Below are positions 23,101 to 38,100 of a DNA stretch of 64,000 bases, piece by piece (position 1 is the first letter of the stretch; every line of letters begins with the position of its first letter). Location of the stretch: assembly GCF_964199755.1 (NCBI RefSeq), contig NC_133901.1:23407583-23471582 (forward strand). Direction: 5' to 3'. A program made the translations under genes and the position numbers. The notes beneath the pieces are model-generated. The model was not told the origin of the DNA. It was given only the letters and a program-made list of their open reading frames with translations, and did no database searches. The DNA comes from Larus michahellis (taxonomy: Eukaryota > Chordata > Aves > Charadriiformes > Laridae).

Positions 23101-26100
23101 GTAAATGTTGGCAGAGAGATTCTTTTAGTTTGATAGAAGTCCTTTGGTTCAAAGGATTATGTTGGTAGCTATGTCTGCTGTGTTTCTGGATGCTACCATG
23201 TGTCCTGCTGACAGTGACATCCTTTCGTTTGTCTTATCAAATGCCTCTTTGCCTTGCTTCTCAGCTGGCTGTGTGTATCTTTGCTTTCAAGCACTTTTGT
23301 ACCACTCCTGGCCAGCCTGCTTCTAACTTTTAGAAAGCTAACATGTTTTTAGGTTCTCAAATGGAAAATACTACTGTTCCTCTAAGAGTCCACTTGCACA
23401 AGTTTTGTACTATAGAAATTTTTTATTTAATCTTGACTCTTTTTTTAAAAATATCTGCTGATGTGATAATTAGGACACTTCTCCTACCCTTTCCCTTGCT
23501 GCCGCCCTCTTTATTCCCTCTGTTCCAACTTACTGAGGAAGTCTCCTGTTCAGATGTTTGTGTTTCTGGCTTGTGTCGGGAAGGAGCAACAAAGAATGTT
23601 TAGAACATATGGCTACTGTGGGGAATGCTAAAGCCCTCTTATGTTGTTTCTTAAAATTATTGGAACATGTGGTCTTCTTTTGGCTGCTTATAACATTCCT
23701 AGTTGAAATTTTAAATCTAAAATTTTCCAGGGTGAGGAACTTATGTATCAGTCAGATGGGAGTATTTGATGGCAGATGCTAGTAACAAATGAAAAAAATC
23801 TTTGCAGTGGTGTTGAGTTATTGTCCCTTTCCCCAAAATAAGTTTTGCTGAAATTAAAATGGTCTAAACAAAGTGTTAAGAGTGAAAGTGATTCTGGCTG
23901 TGTTGGCATGACTTTCCAGTCCTTTTTCCTTTGGAGCGTATTTGGGAAATGACTCTGGGTGTTATGTGTGTGTGCATATATATATATTTTTTTTTTTCAT
24001 TTTTTAAAGGTATTTCCTGTATTACTGTATTTCTTGTTTTCAGTGGCATGGCAGGAGAGCAAAGGAAATGTCTACCACAGTGAATACTATGCAGTTCAGA
24101 AAGGATGTTTGGTTTTTGTTGTTGTGTTTTTTTTTCTTCAAGAGAAAAGTTAAATTAACCTTGACTGTGCTTTAAATGTGTGTGTGAGCCTTTTGCTGTT
24201 AAAAATAAATGAGCTTGTGAGATGGTGGAGGGTCTCCAGGGAGGTCTACAAGTATGAGGAATGGCCAGTACTGCTTATATTCTCTTTTGCTAATAACAAT
24301 ATCACGGAAATAATAACGAATGCTGTGACACTGGGTTTTCTAAAGCTTGTTTTCCAGACACTTGGGGATGTAGGGTGTTCTATGATGGCTTGGTATTTGA
24401 CTTGCTTCATTAACTTCCTGCTTCTTAAGGGATCAGATTTTGCTGGCTTAGACTTGATCACATTAGAATCTGATACAGGGGGACAGTAGTGGTGTTGAGT
24501 AGCTGTCTGCCCATTGTTCCTCCCACGGAAGTGACCCTCTATCCCAGTAGAGCACACTCTTTAAATTTTTTATTTTTTTAAATTTTTTCCCCTCCTTGCA
24601 GACAACTTTGCTGACATTTGTTTGAGATAAATGCTGGAATGGCTGCTCTGCCAACAATCACAACCATAATTTGCTACTAAATTATGTTAGTAACAAATGC
24701 TTAGTGCTCGTTGACAGTGTTTTGAATGTTTAATGTTTCAGTTGCCAGACTTCAGAATCTTGTGTCGGTGGCCTTAAAGCTTCCTTTGTTTGCGAGAGCC
24801 CCAGTTTTGACAATGCTCTCTGAAGAACAGAGATCTCATGTTCTGCTTGCGTTCTCTGTAGCTGCCCCTATGATAGGCTGTGTCACTAGAAGCTTGGACT
24901 GATTCAGTGGAGCACCAGTGGGTAATCTCATAGCTGGAAGTTGTGGTCACAGTGCTATTCCACAGAAATAACCATTGCTGAGTACAAAGAAGTTGGCAGC
25001 GATGAGTGGGATCTATGTGTGAGATGTCCTAGCTATGGTGTGCCGGATAAGCACAGATGGCAGAATAGTCTTACTCGGTCATCTTTCCCAAGGGCCTCTT
25101 AGGAGAAAGCTGCAATCTGGATTAAGTGCTGAGGTAGGTTCAGTTGCTGGCCTCCTCGGGAGCTCTGTAGTAGAGAAGGGAGTAACCGGCACTGATGCAT
25201 GGGTGCAGGTTGTGAATATTTGTTTGGGATCAATTTGGATTTAGGCATTATTATTTTGGACTAAGGGCCTATAATCCATTTTGTCCCGTGTTAAACAGGG
25301 AATACTGTAAAGCATTAGAACTGTGCAAAACACTTGTCAAATATGTAGAAAGAAACAAAGCCAGTGGTAGATATATTTTTCCCTATAAAAAAGAAGACTT
25401 GTTAATTCCTCATAAGGGATAATTGTACTTGGCTGTCTACCAGTAAGCTTCCTCCATATGTAGATGAGTTGTTTGTGAATCATTTGGGTCATCAAGTAAT
25501 CTCTGTAGGTAAGGAAGGCTATAAAATAATTTAGGATTTTGAAGTAAGAGTAGCTTTAGTTCTTAGGCTTAGTCCTAGAGTTCTGCTTCATAAATCCCAC
25601 ATCTGCTCTCTTTTAGGGAGCTTCTAATCAGTTCAGGGGTACAATGTTATTGAAAGTGGCTCATGCTGGTTAGAAGTCATAAAAAATAAAAAAAAAAGGG
25701 GGGGGTTAGCTGTTCTAGTGGTAGAATCAAAGTAATTTATCTAAGGGACATAATGCCTATGTTTTGGGTTGTATTTGTATGCTGTATAATGTAGCCTCTT
25801 GTCTTGAATTCCTTGATGCAGTCTTTCTTACGCTGCTTTAGTGGAAGAGAAGGCTTTTCATAGGCTTCCCTCCACCTCTTGCCATGTTAAACATAAAAAT
25901 TACTTGTACATATAATACTCCAGCTTGATAGTTAAGTTTGCATTTATGGCTATTGAAGTTATGTTCATGATTTCCAATCTTCTTGATCCACCAATGTGGC
26001 AACATGCTCTCTTTCATCATGCAATGCATCTGATGCTTCTGTGATCTGACCTTTAGGAGTGGGGCATGTCTTCCTTCTGTTTTGATAGAATTCATCTTAT

Positions 26101-29100
26101 CCCGTATCATGGATATAATGTGTAAATCGGGGAACTTTATAACCTGAACCTTAACTCTAGAGCAGTCCTCACTGGAGAGAGAAGCATGTGGGAAGTCTCT
26201 AGTTAGGCTAAACAAAATCTAGTCTATGCTTTAAGTACGTTTAATACTGCTGCTTACTGGAACTGAAGATGAATGTTTGCTGATGTAAATGCTTTGGAGA
26301 GCTGTAGTAGATCAGTGTAGAGTAGGTACTGCTTAAATAACTTGTGCAGTGCCTTTAAATTGTAAACATAGGTACAATATAGCAGTTAAACTATACTTAC
26401 TGTAAAAATTAATTTCTAGTAGAAGGTAGTGTGAAAGTTTAGATATACCAGCTCTCCTGAAAAACACGTGGATGTTAGTGAATAACCGTAACTTAAAGGA
26501 GTCATTAAGTAGTTTACAAGTATCTAACTGTGTATCTTTCTTAATAGGAGAGTAAATTGAACAGACTAAGGTAGACAGAACCACTTTTATACTAACTGTA
26601 ACAGCAAGGGACAGGGATTGTCGTATTATATTTGATGGAGCATGTTTATGTGCGATTCCAGGTGGATGACAACTTTGTTTCTATGCTATCACTTATTATG
26701 TGATTCTACAGTGTTGCTTAGTGAAATGTTAATTATGTACACAGATCAAGAAGGTGTTTAAAAAAAACACAACCAACAAACACGGAAAACCCAAACAACC
26801 AAACCTAATACTAGTACTAGCTCTGAAATAATGAATTTTAACTGCATGGAACTCTGTCAGATTTTTTTTGAAGTTGTGTTGTCTTAAAATGAGTATTTAC
26901 TTAAAAAAAACCCCAAACACCCACCTTAGATAATACAGTATTTTATTAAGTGTTATTTATTTGTGACGTAGATGTGGCTTTGATTTACAACTAGATGAAA
27001 TGTGTTAAATTCTTAATTTCCATTTACCATCTAAGTTAAACATTTTGAGACAAGAAATTAATTTGCTGATGGCTGAGTTGAATAAGATACCTTGAAACCT
27101 CTCTCACTAATAAAACTTCTGCCTTCTTGTTGAGGTACTGAACCATGGAGTCTAATTTTAGATGTTCAGAGTTGAAAAATTTGCTTAAGCAAATAGCATT
27201 CTGTAAAATTAATTCTCATATGCCAATAGGCTTATGTATGACTTCTGTTTTCAAGGTACTCTTGAGTTCATTGCATTTATTGGCAAAATACAATTGTTTG
27301 GTTTTTATCCAAGTGTTTCAAACATTGTCTTAAATCTGTTTTTTAATGAAACGGGCTAAAGTGCTACTGCTTGGTGTTCTAATAAATATCCAACTTTTAA
27401 CTAAAAATATGGAGATCTTTTTAATGTGGGATCAGAATTGCTGTCTTACAGATACAACATGAATTTAGGTGTCAAGGTGAATTTGCAAGCGAAGTGCACA
27501 GCAATTTTATTTCCATTATACTTGCTCAAACTTAAAGTGCTAAAAGTTTTCTTAAAAGTCGAATATAAAGTGTTCATATTTGGAACTTCACATTTTTGTC
27601 TTATGCTGTTTTGATGGATAACAATTTAATTTATAGTTAGTGTTCTTGGAATAATCATGAAGTTTAAAGAAAACTACTAATCATCTTAAATTTGATGTCA
27701 GTGATTATTTTTTTTGGGCAGGGGGGGAGTGGGGGTATGGGGGTGGTGTTATTCCTAAAAGCAATCTGAACCAAATTTATAATTAAAGCAAAGTAGTATA
27801 TATAAGCAATAAAACTGTCTCTTATCAGTTGATTTGTTAGCAATTTTTTAGCCCCATATTACTTCCCTGGAAAGTTTCCTCCAACTTCCTTTCTGGAAAC
27901 TCTCATACATAACCACAGAATTTTTTGTTCTTTGATATCTCATAGTTCATGTATATTAAACTTTTTTTAAAAGATGGTATCGTAAAAATCTGAGCCTGAT
28001 TAACTTGAGCGTTAAACTAACCCCATTGTATTCCCTGAGTTAGTGTCCCCACTGTCTGGCGTACGTGGGATGTAATGTTCTTGTTTCCATTGAGCAAAAC
28101 ATGGCTTGTTTTTAATTGTATTTGTGGGCAAAAGCAGTAGTTCGCATGTATTTAAAGAAAGAACTTGAAAAGAAAGGCGGCTTTTTCTTACGCTGGTGCT
28201 GTCGCTCGGCGGGATTTTTCTCTATGCTTGCAGGTTTTGACTGAACTGGCTTTGACAATGTCATGCTTTGGCAGCAGAAGTGACTTGAGTTTCTGTTAGC
28301 CCTGCTGCAGCAGGCTGTGGCGTGGATGGGAGGACAGTGCCAGTCCTTGCTGAAGTTTGGAGCTGTTGTGTTAGTAATGGTATCTCTCATTTGGGAGCAC
28401 AATGAAAACATTGTCTTTTTGCTGTTGTTTCTGTTACTTGTGTAGTCTTCAAGAGGAGGAAGACGACAGACCTGTGGATGGAAGGGCAAAAAATAAACTG
28501 TAAAAAGATACTGTGAGGAAACGGGAAATATAGGTTAAAGCAAGAGAAAAAGAATCTGAGCCGGGGAATTTTAACTTGAAATTTAGTGATTGGGTAGAAG
28601 CTGTAGTAAGAATAGGTTGAAGTGAAGTAAGAGTTGGAGGGAAAGAAAACTACAACACAGGGGCCCAAGACTGAGAGATGAAGGGTAAAGGCAAGGGTGA
28701 ACGAGTATGGGGAAGCAGGTTAGGATTCTAAAAAAAGCCAAATTAAGTTTTCATAAATTTGTTTAGAAAGTGTCAGAGTAAGCTTGTGTGTGCAGTTACA
28801 AATGTTGGTCTCCCCTAAAGCTCAGTTATTTGACTTTGCGTGCTGAATGTTATTTTGAGATGAGCTTACACAGCCTTAAGTTGTATGGCAGTACCAAAAT
28901 GAGTGTATTTTACAGAGATGGGTCCCAAGTTTAAAACCGACTGACTTCTGGTTGTAATGTTAAAAGTGATTGTATGATGACAGATTTCCTGAATACTGAC
29001 TAAATACTTCTTGCTTCTTCTTTTAGACGGGGCTTGAATCCACCCCACAGAGTGAAGTCAATTTCAATGACTACTTTCACACAACAGGAAATAGAATTTC

Positions 29101-32100
29101 TGCAAAAACATGGAAATGAAGTAAGTATTATTGGAGATTATCATGTGGTTTTGGCACTTTAATATTAAACTTTAAAATACTACTTAAGGAAAACTTGGTT
29201 ATTATTTTTTTTTATAGCAAAAAGTAGACAAGCCTTTTGAAGCCAACATAATTTGAAGTGATGCTTCGAAAGAGCTCGTTCCACTTAAGTAGCTGATCAT
29301 CATAATGTTACGTGTTCTTGCCCAACCCAGACAATCTAGATTAACATAGTCAGTATTTCTAAATTGGATTTGCTTTTGTGTAAGGCAATATGCATCTGTC
29401 TCTCTCTTTTTTTTTTCTTTTTTTTTTCTCTGCAAGCCCAGACCTTGAGACTGACTGCAGCAGTGTTTCCTCGAAGAGCATACTGTGACAAAAATAAATT
29501 TGTTGCTTGTAGCTGTATTTCTTCAGAGTAGGTGTTGGAAAGTTTGGTAGTTTCAGTAGCCTCTTTCTTTAATGAAAGTATATCAAAGTTGAAAGCTCTC
29601 AAAGAGGAGAAGGAAAGTGAGAATTTTTTTCCTTCAAGGATTGTTATCTTGTAAGTGTCTATACATTTAGAACGGCTTGGGGCAGCTTTGAAGTGCAAAA
29701 GATCTAGTATGCTGCCTTTTTATTCTTTTAAATAGGTGAAAACTAAATCTGAGGTAAATGTTGGATTGGCTCTATGGGGACACATGGAGGATGTAAACGC
29801 TGGATGTGGCTATTGCTGTCTTCAATTTGAGGATGAAGTTTGTTTTTTTTAATATTGTACTGTAGCATTGGGGATTTTAGAGGCAGCTTTTGCTTCTATT
29901 CTGTATTAGAAAAAGTTCTATTTCACTTTGATTGGATCTGTATTCTGTTTTAGTAGGACTATTGATTGCAGGCTACAGAGTGTCTTAGCAACATGTTCTT
30001 GTGAAGTTTTGTGGGGATAAAACCCATCATTAGCTAAAATGCTGATACGTAATTTTCTTAAACTTGGCCCGTTCGTAACTGTCAGGTTGAGGAATGAAAA
30101 TAGAAGTAACAATTTTGTTTTCTGTAATAGTAAATATGCATTATCTTTTGAAGTGACTGTTAGTGGATGATTCCTCTAGACAGAGCTGGAACAAGATTTA
30201 AACTCTTCCAGACATTATAAAATACTCTTAATGGCTTTAACTAATTTTGGGGGGTTTTTAAATTGTTTTGGCATGTTAAAGCGGTATAACATTGTGCATG
30301 TATGTATAGCATATTGTTGACTTTTTGCATAGGGAGAATAATAAAGAATCTTTCATGGTTTCAGATGCAGTATGTTGGAGTCTCTTTCTGTTAGATTGTA
30401 AACTCCAGCTTTGCTTTAAGCTTCACAAGTGTAAAGGAAGTGTGTATATCTCCCTCCCTGCATTCATTTTAATTTTTCACTGAATCTGCAATGGCTAGAG
30501 AATGCTACCAGTTTCATTTTTCACTGGTCTGAAACCTTAAGTGATCCCTATTCAGTTAGTTAGCGTTGTTGTCCTTCTCGTTATAGACTTGATTAGTCTG
30601 CCAATCATAATGATTTAGTTGATACATAATTTATTACTGACATAAAAACAGTCCACAGATCTCTGCAATGGTATTTTATGTTTCAAAAGCCAGGGGTTTT
30701 GTGCTTTTAGTACTTACCACTCTAAAGTATTGCAATGATTTAAAGGAGCTACCTCATAAATGAGGATGTCCTCCTGAGTTTAGTTTGGGATTGGTGGATA
30801 GCAGTGCATTGCCTTAGTTCTAAAGTAGCACTGAAGGGATATTTGTAATTGCAGATGGTAGATTTAACAGGTGCTCAAATACTGAACAGAAACAATACTG
30901 TTTGAAACACTGTTAGAAGTTTAAAACCTAATTAAACATGTTTTCACTTTGTCATGCTGTATGTTGCGGTAGGTAAATAAGCATTTTGCTTTCACTTGTT
31001 GGTATTGGACTTTGGAACACTCACCTGCAGATAAGATAAAGTATTGGGCAGACGAAGTTCATCTGACATCGCAAAACCCCTTCTTTGCTTAGCTTGCTCT
31101 TCAGCATAGATGGCTCTTGTGCGTATATGTTAAGAAATTAAACTTTCTAGGTTTCATTCATAAAAAAGCTCAAGTTTTTGCAGTCTAGTATGTTTAACTC
31201 CAGTTTTTCTGTAGCTTGTAAAATACTTTCATTCCCACTTTGTCCTCCCAGTATTTTGCCAGGACGGCCAAGGCCTCTGTGGTAAGCTTTCTTGCTTCTG
31301 GGTGAGTAGATCATGGTGTACAATAGGGAGCTTGTTCTGAATAGAATGGAAAATAGCAAGAAAGCTTCCCTGAGGTAAGGTAGTTATTAAGGTGGTGAGT
31401 TGTTCTTAGGCGAAGTAGTTTTCCTCTCTCCTTCAAAGAGTATTTACAAGGACAATGTATTGTATAAAGTTGAAGTTCTCTTTTAAAAAAAAAAAAAAAA
31501 ATCCTAACATCTGAAATAGTAACTTTTCCACAGTTGTTGCAAACTGGCATCTTTGTGGCACATGTGGGTAAAGGATTCAGTTACTAAAAGACTTCCACAA
31601 AGTGACTGCTTTGGGAAGAGATTATTCAAAGCAGCTTCTCTTCAAGTGTGAGATACCATCTTCTTGCCAGTATCTGCACCTCTGTTGTAGTTTTACCCCA
31701 GCTGGCAACTAAACAGCACACAGCTGCTCATTCACTCCTCCCCGGTGGGATCAGGGAGAGACTTGTCAGAGTAAAAATGAGAAAGCTCGTGGGTTGAGAT
31801 AAAGACAGTTTAATAGGTAGAGCAAAAGCTGCGCACACAAGCAAAGCAAAACAAGGAATTCATTCACTGCTTCCCATGGGCAGGCAAGTGTTCAGCCATC
31901 TCCAGGAAAGCAGGGCTCCATCATGCGTAATGGTGACTTGGGAAGACAAATGCCAGAACTCTGAACGTCGCCCCCCTTTCTTCTTCCCCCACTTTATATG
32001 CTGAGCATGGCATCGTATGGTATGGAATATCCCTTTGGTCAGTTGGAGTCAGCTGTCCCAGCTGTGTCTCCTTCCATCTTCTTGTCCACCACCAGTCTAC

Positions 32101-35100
32101 TTGCTGGCAGGGCGGTGTGAGGCAGAAAAGGCCTTGACTCTGTGTAAGCGCTGCTCAGCAGTAATGGAAACATTCCTGTGTTATCAACACTGTTTTCAGC
32201 ACAAATCCAAAACATGGCCCCATATTCGCTACTATGAAGAAAATTAACTCTATCCCAGTAAAAACTAGCACAGCTTCCAAGGACTGTCTTTCTGGCACAG
32301 GTAAGGTAAACTTTTTTTGGATGAGTTTTTACTACTTCAAATACAGATGTAAAACTTTTTACTGTATTAGAAAACACGTATGATTCTATCTATCTATATT
32401 TTGGTGTTGCTTACTCATCTGCAGGTATAAACAGATGTCCAGACTCTGGTTTTGCTAATGTTGGGGTTAGCTCACTTTTGCAGCAAGAATGGAAACATCT
32501 TCAAGCTGATACTCCTCAAGTGCCTTCTGAAGTCCTTTTGAAGCATAAAGGCAATTCTGACTCACTGGGTAGGATTTTTCTCCTCCTCGTTCTCTTCATG
32601 AAGAGCAGTGTGAGGTATTTTCACACTGTATTTTCACGTTAAGAATAATGAGGAGAGAGTGGTATGGAGATGGTTCTGTTTGAAAACTCATAATCAAATG
32701 ATGCTAGCATTGATTAGGCCTCTGATTCCGTAATGCAATGGTAGTAGAAAGTGAACTTATTTTTTGCAGGAAGTGGAGGTGTTACTAATCTCATGTTGCT
32801 ATTATAGCTGTGAATATTTATTCAGAAGCTTTCCCCTGAAGCTGGAAAAACAGTATTATGAGGCAAATTAGTTATATAGTTAATTTTCCTACTACACTTT
32901 TGAAAAGTGCAGTAGATATCTTATAACCTTTCCAAATAGCCTATCCTAATATGCATATGGTGGAAGAAAATGATTTGGGTGGTCCTGTATTTGGAAAGTC
33001 TATGTTCCTCTGAGTGCAAAGACCGTGTTTACCTGAGCTAATGAATAGAATGCTATGCAGGTATGCTCAGCGTGAGCCTGCAGTTGGGTGTCACCCTGAC
33101 AGCGTGAGCCGTGCAGTCGGGTGTCCTTGTAGGACATCCCTGGTTCTGCTAATACGATATAGAGATACATGAGCTGATTGTGTACAGAACAGTGGCTTTG
33201 TTAGCAGGATTTAGTGGCTTGCACTCTGTGCTTATGAAACTAGCTATAGCTTCTGGACCCAAACTGACTTTGAAACCACTATACTGTCAGTATAAAATTC
33301 TTCTAACCTACAGAGATTAATGAATAATATTGACATCAGAAGTGCTGAATTACTAAACAAAGCTATAACTTGCTTACATAAGGGAACTGTTTCCAAATCT
33401 TTCTTCCTGTGGCGACTGTTATGTTTTGGAACATAGTTTTGTTGTGTGGTAATCTGTAGTTCTTTGCACTGTCAGCATTACATTTGGTGCATAACTGAGG
33501 GTATTTTATTGGGGGGAGGGGGAGAAGAAGAAATCTAATTTGGCATTTACCAGACTCCTGAAAGGTAATATCTCATTAGAGCTTTTTAAACTAGACTGAC
33601 GTGTAATCTTCCTATACAATGGTATGTCTGGCTCTAAACAAGAAGTTCTGTAGGTCTAGTAGTGTGCTTTTTCCAAGTTGAAGTACAGCTTTTATCAGCA
33701 GAAGTACTTGTCCTAGTATAGCTCTTCCTTGCCATGCTGCCTTCGCTGGATACAAGAGAAGGTGGCTTCATGAGCAAAAACTTAATTTTGCTGGCCTAAC
33801 TGAATTTTTATTATTCCTAACTAGCAGAACTATGCTAACAGGAGTTTCTAAAGTGTGGTGGCTCAATGTGTTTTGTAAGCACAAGGTCTTTGTCTCTCCC
33901 ATATCCGCCTTCCCACACACACTGGAGATCTCTATCAGTGAAATAGTTATGACATGGTAAAGTGTTGTTTGGTAGTTGAAATATGTAGCACTGGAATAGA
34001 AATAACTGAAATCTCAGTTTGTTTCAGGTTTTCTGCAAAATTTCATGTATACTACTGATTTTTTTCTTTATGAGAAATTTTTTGGTGTGCCTGTCCTTCC
34101 CCACCTTCCCAACACACAAAAAAACCCCAATTGTGACAACAAACCTAGAAGCAAACACAAAAGCTAAACATCTGTGGGAAACAAGCATGTTTATGTTGTT
34201 CTTAGCTTTTAGGCACTGCCTAGAATTCCCAAAAGCATGAAATGTTACTAGGAAGCTAGGTTTTATGGCAGAAGCCTTTCTGGTCAACTTTATTTTGTGG
34301 AGCACCAGATGTGCAATGAATGGGATGAGCTCTTTTTTCCTTTCTGTCAAAGCTGAAAACAAGGGTAATTCCTCAAACTGTAGGACTACAAATGTAAATA
34401 GCGTATGTAAAACAAGATAGGTAAATGCGGTTATTCTAGGAAAAACAGTTTATCCCTCAGATAGAATAGCTGTTGAGTGCAGGCTCAGGGAAACCAATGC
34501 TATGAAGAGAAATAGAGGTAAAGACTTTGTTATAACATACAATATACACTTGGCCTAATTTCTTCTTTCAATTATATATTTAAGTTATGGCAACTCACGG
34601 TTTCTGCCTTGCAACCTCCTGGGTTTTTATCTGGGTCAGGGTGAGTAGGTTGAAGCTGGTTGTGATTCTCTTTCCCTGTTTGCTTCATGTTGTACTTACT
34701 GATCTAATTCTGAACTTCCCAGTATCTAGTTGCCAAATGTCTAAAGACATCCCTTGCAGGATTGGAGCTTGTTGGCAGAGAGCAGGTACTGTTCTTCCCA
34801 AACCTGTTGTAAAAGGATTTTCATGAACTTCTAAACTTCATGAAGATAACTGCTGAATCTTGTTTTCTACTTACTGTTACCGGACAAGATAAAACTTTGC
34901 TTTATCTTGGTACTTTGCAGTTCCCACAGTGTAGTAGAGGCAGGCAAAACTTCAAATTCTCGCTTCTTTCAATGCTTCAAAAAAAGTAGGCTTTCAAATG
35001 CTGCATATGCTTAATCTTTCTGACTTCAATGCTGTGGTTTTGGGTTTTTTTTTTTCTTCTTGCTGTATTGGTGAACCAGTGGGACATGGACTAATTATAC

Positions 35101-38100
35101 TTTTCAGGGACAGTGGACAATGATTATGGATTGTTGGATATGTTCCACTGTTTCTAGGGGCTTCCACATAACTTGAGTGTTTACTCTTGGCTCCAGCTTG
35201 CCAGACTCTTCTCTAAGCAGAGCATTTTGTTTAATAGAGCTTTGGTTATCAAAAGGAGGAGTATAAGCAAGGCTTTTGGTGAATGAGCAGAGCTTTTGAG
35301 CAGAGGCTTATTTGTGCTGCTGTTGCAAAAAGAACAATATTAATATTAAATGGCTGAACCAGAATATCCCCAAGAAGATGGTGTGATGTAGAAGGATTTC
35401 AGAAAGCCATAGAATTTTTAGGCCTGGTACCTTCACAGTAATGTTGTGTAACTTTGTGGTGAGTGGGAATGCTGCTTCATGTATTATCTGTAAAAGCAAA
35501 GGAATGAGTAACTGTTAAAATGGAGCTTAAGATGTATCATGAAACTGTAGCACTTTCTGAATCAGCTCTGCAAGTCTGATTTATGTATGGATTAGTTAGA
35601 GAGGTGTTTTGAAATATATGCTCTTTGGGATATCAATTTCAAATTTCTCAAAGAATATATTGTTCTGAACTTTTGCTTTTGAAAATTACTTCCTTGTTTG
35701 TGTTTGGTTTTTTTCCTCAAATAGTAAGTTTATATTAGAAAACTAAGAGGAAAATTTCACATTTAATAGAGCAGCTGGTCACTTCAAGCTTGGTTTGGTG
35801 CAGATTTCTATGCCCTTTACTACTGTTTTGCACTTTTTCCCCCCCATATACTGCAAGTAATGGCTGGGCAAGAATCAGCGCATACTGTGAATAACCGTGT
35901 GCTGATTTGTTCAGGTGTCCTGCCTAGGCACCTCTTAGGCCAGACAGAACGTACAACTGAAGCTCATGTTGAAGTCTTGGCAACTGAAGTTGCCAATCTG
36001 ATTTTTCTGCGTTTCCACTATTTATTTTTTTTTTTGTTGCAATTGAACTTTTAGTGTCTCCAGTGCTATCAAATTCAGGTAGTGGATTTTAAAGCTGTGA
36101 TTAGTGGGGAGTAGTCAGGGTACCAGAGATGTAAACACTGAGTGATCATTCCCCAACATAACTCAACAGCAAGTTGTATGGCAACATACAACACAATAAA
36201 TTTCCTTGATCTTATCGTAAGTGTAACTTTTAAATAGCTTTGAAATAAAAAAAATGTGATGGCCTGATCAGTAAGTATATTCACATTTCTCACAGCAAAC
36301 TTTTCTTTGCAAAAGATTCAGTACTTAGTGACTTATTCTACGACTATGGAAGTATACCTATTTCAAAAAAATGACCGTTGTATGACAATGTGAGTTCTGT
36401 CTCTGACAATAATATATATTTTTTTTTAATTTCCAATTTTGATTTCATCATATGATATTACACAGCACACTGCCATTTGCTTTTTTGTGGATAGCTGAAA
36501 ATTGTGTATTATAGCTTGCTTGAAGCATAATCAATGCAGTATTGTGTATCCCTGTCAAGTCAGATGATAGTAACAAAAGTATAGCTAGAAAGAGCATACG
36601 GGTCACCAGCAAACAAGGAAAGACAGACAACAGGCCTTTTATTGTGTTGTGAATGCTTGCTTGGAACGGCTGTTGATGTTCAAAGCATTGTGTGGTACTT
36701 CATACAGAAATAGACAAAACTGTGCCCTTAATAGTTGCTTGTGTGATATATAAAACTTGCATTATAAAATTTGGCTTTCTAATGGATTTATTTAAGACTT
36801 CTAAGAAATTATACTTTCTCTGAGAACTCTTTGGGTAAAGAAACTTACATGAAATCTAATTTGCATCTCTGATGTAGTAAAGTAAATGTTTTAACCTGTG
36901 CTTTTATAGCTACTGCTGTCAAACTCTGTTAAAACGAGAACTTCTTGCTGAACTCTGCGTGACTAAGTTTGCTCGGTGGTTGTGTGTTGTTGTGTTGCCC
37001 ATTAGTAATACTGTTCTCTCTGCTACTGGTAACAGAGAACCAATAAAGAATGCCCGGCAGGTTTAATTAAATAAATTATAATAGTGACTTAAGGCATATT
37101 TCAGTTGTTAATGCTTTTGTGTTTAGGTATTTAGAAGAAATTAGTTGCTCCAGGAAACACTTTTGGAAGCCAGCTTTCTGACAGTTTGCAAAAATTGCAA
37201 TGCGATGCAATAATTGATGCCTTAAGAAATTTGCATCATTATAAACCAGCAATGCGTTTGGACAGCACAGTCCTCCTTTGTGCCTGTTTGCATGTTCATA
37301 CAACTGGTATCTGCTGTGGCTGCAGAGCTGGTGAATGATCTGAAGTCACGCAGGACCTTTCTCCTAGAAATTGTGGTGGTCAGGAAGGATTGAGACTATT
37401 TGACATGAAGTTGTTTAGGTGTTTGGGTGGTGTTTTTTTTCTTTTTCCTTTTCCCCTCACTGTGAATGCTTAGGCATTTCAGGGTAAAGATGAAGCAGAA
37501 AACAGGGAGGGAGAAAGGTGAAAACCTGGGTTGTGGTTTGATTGTTGCTGTGAGTTGATCTCAGTACATGTTTCAATGGTACTAGTGATGTAGGAATTGT
37601 GATGAGTTTCTTTGATCTGCCTTGTTTTGGGTGGTAGAAGAAGGGGGAGTAATTTAATGGACTGATACAGGTGGGGAAGAGGGACCTCATCTTTCATTCA
37701 CTAGTACATCTTAGGCTGGATGCAACCTGATCGTCATGGTACAGTCCTGAATGTTATTCTGCCAGGTGCAGGATCAAGTAGGGGCTGTACTAACACTTGT
37801 CTTTCTGCTTGTCTGAAATTAGGCACAACTTTTTCTTCAGTGTTTCCTGATGTTCCTCCCAATACTGAAGTTGAGGTTGGGGTCGGGGGGGGGGGGGAAG
37901 TGGGACGGGACTGTGTAGATTTGGACACCACCAACTCCTGCCGCCAGGTATTCTGTAACTAGCCACGAACAGGACTTCTCTCCTTCCTAGCAATCATGTG
38001 ACTGCTAGTTGGTGCAGTTATATTCGCAAATCAAATTATGGAAAGACAACTGCTAGCCCACATCAGGCTATCCACTGCAGATGTTTAAAGCTATGCCCAT

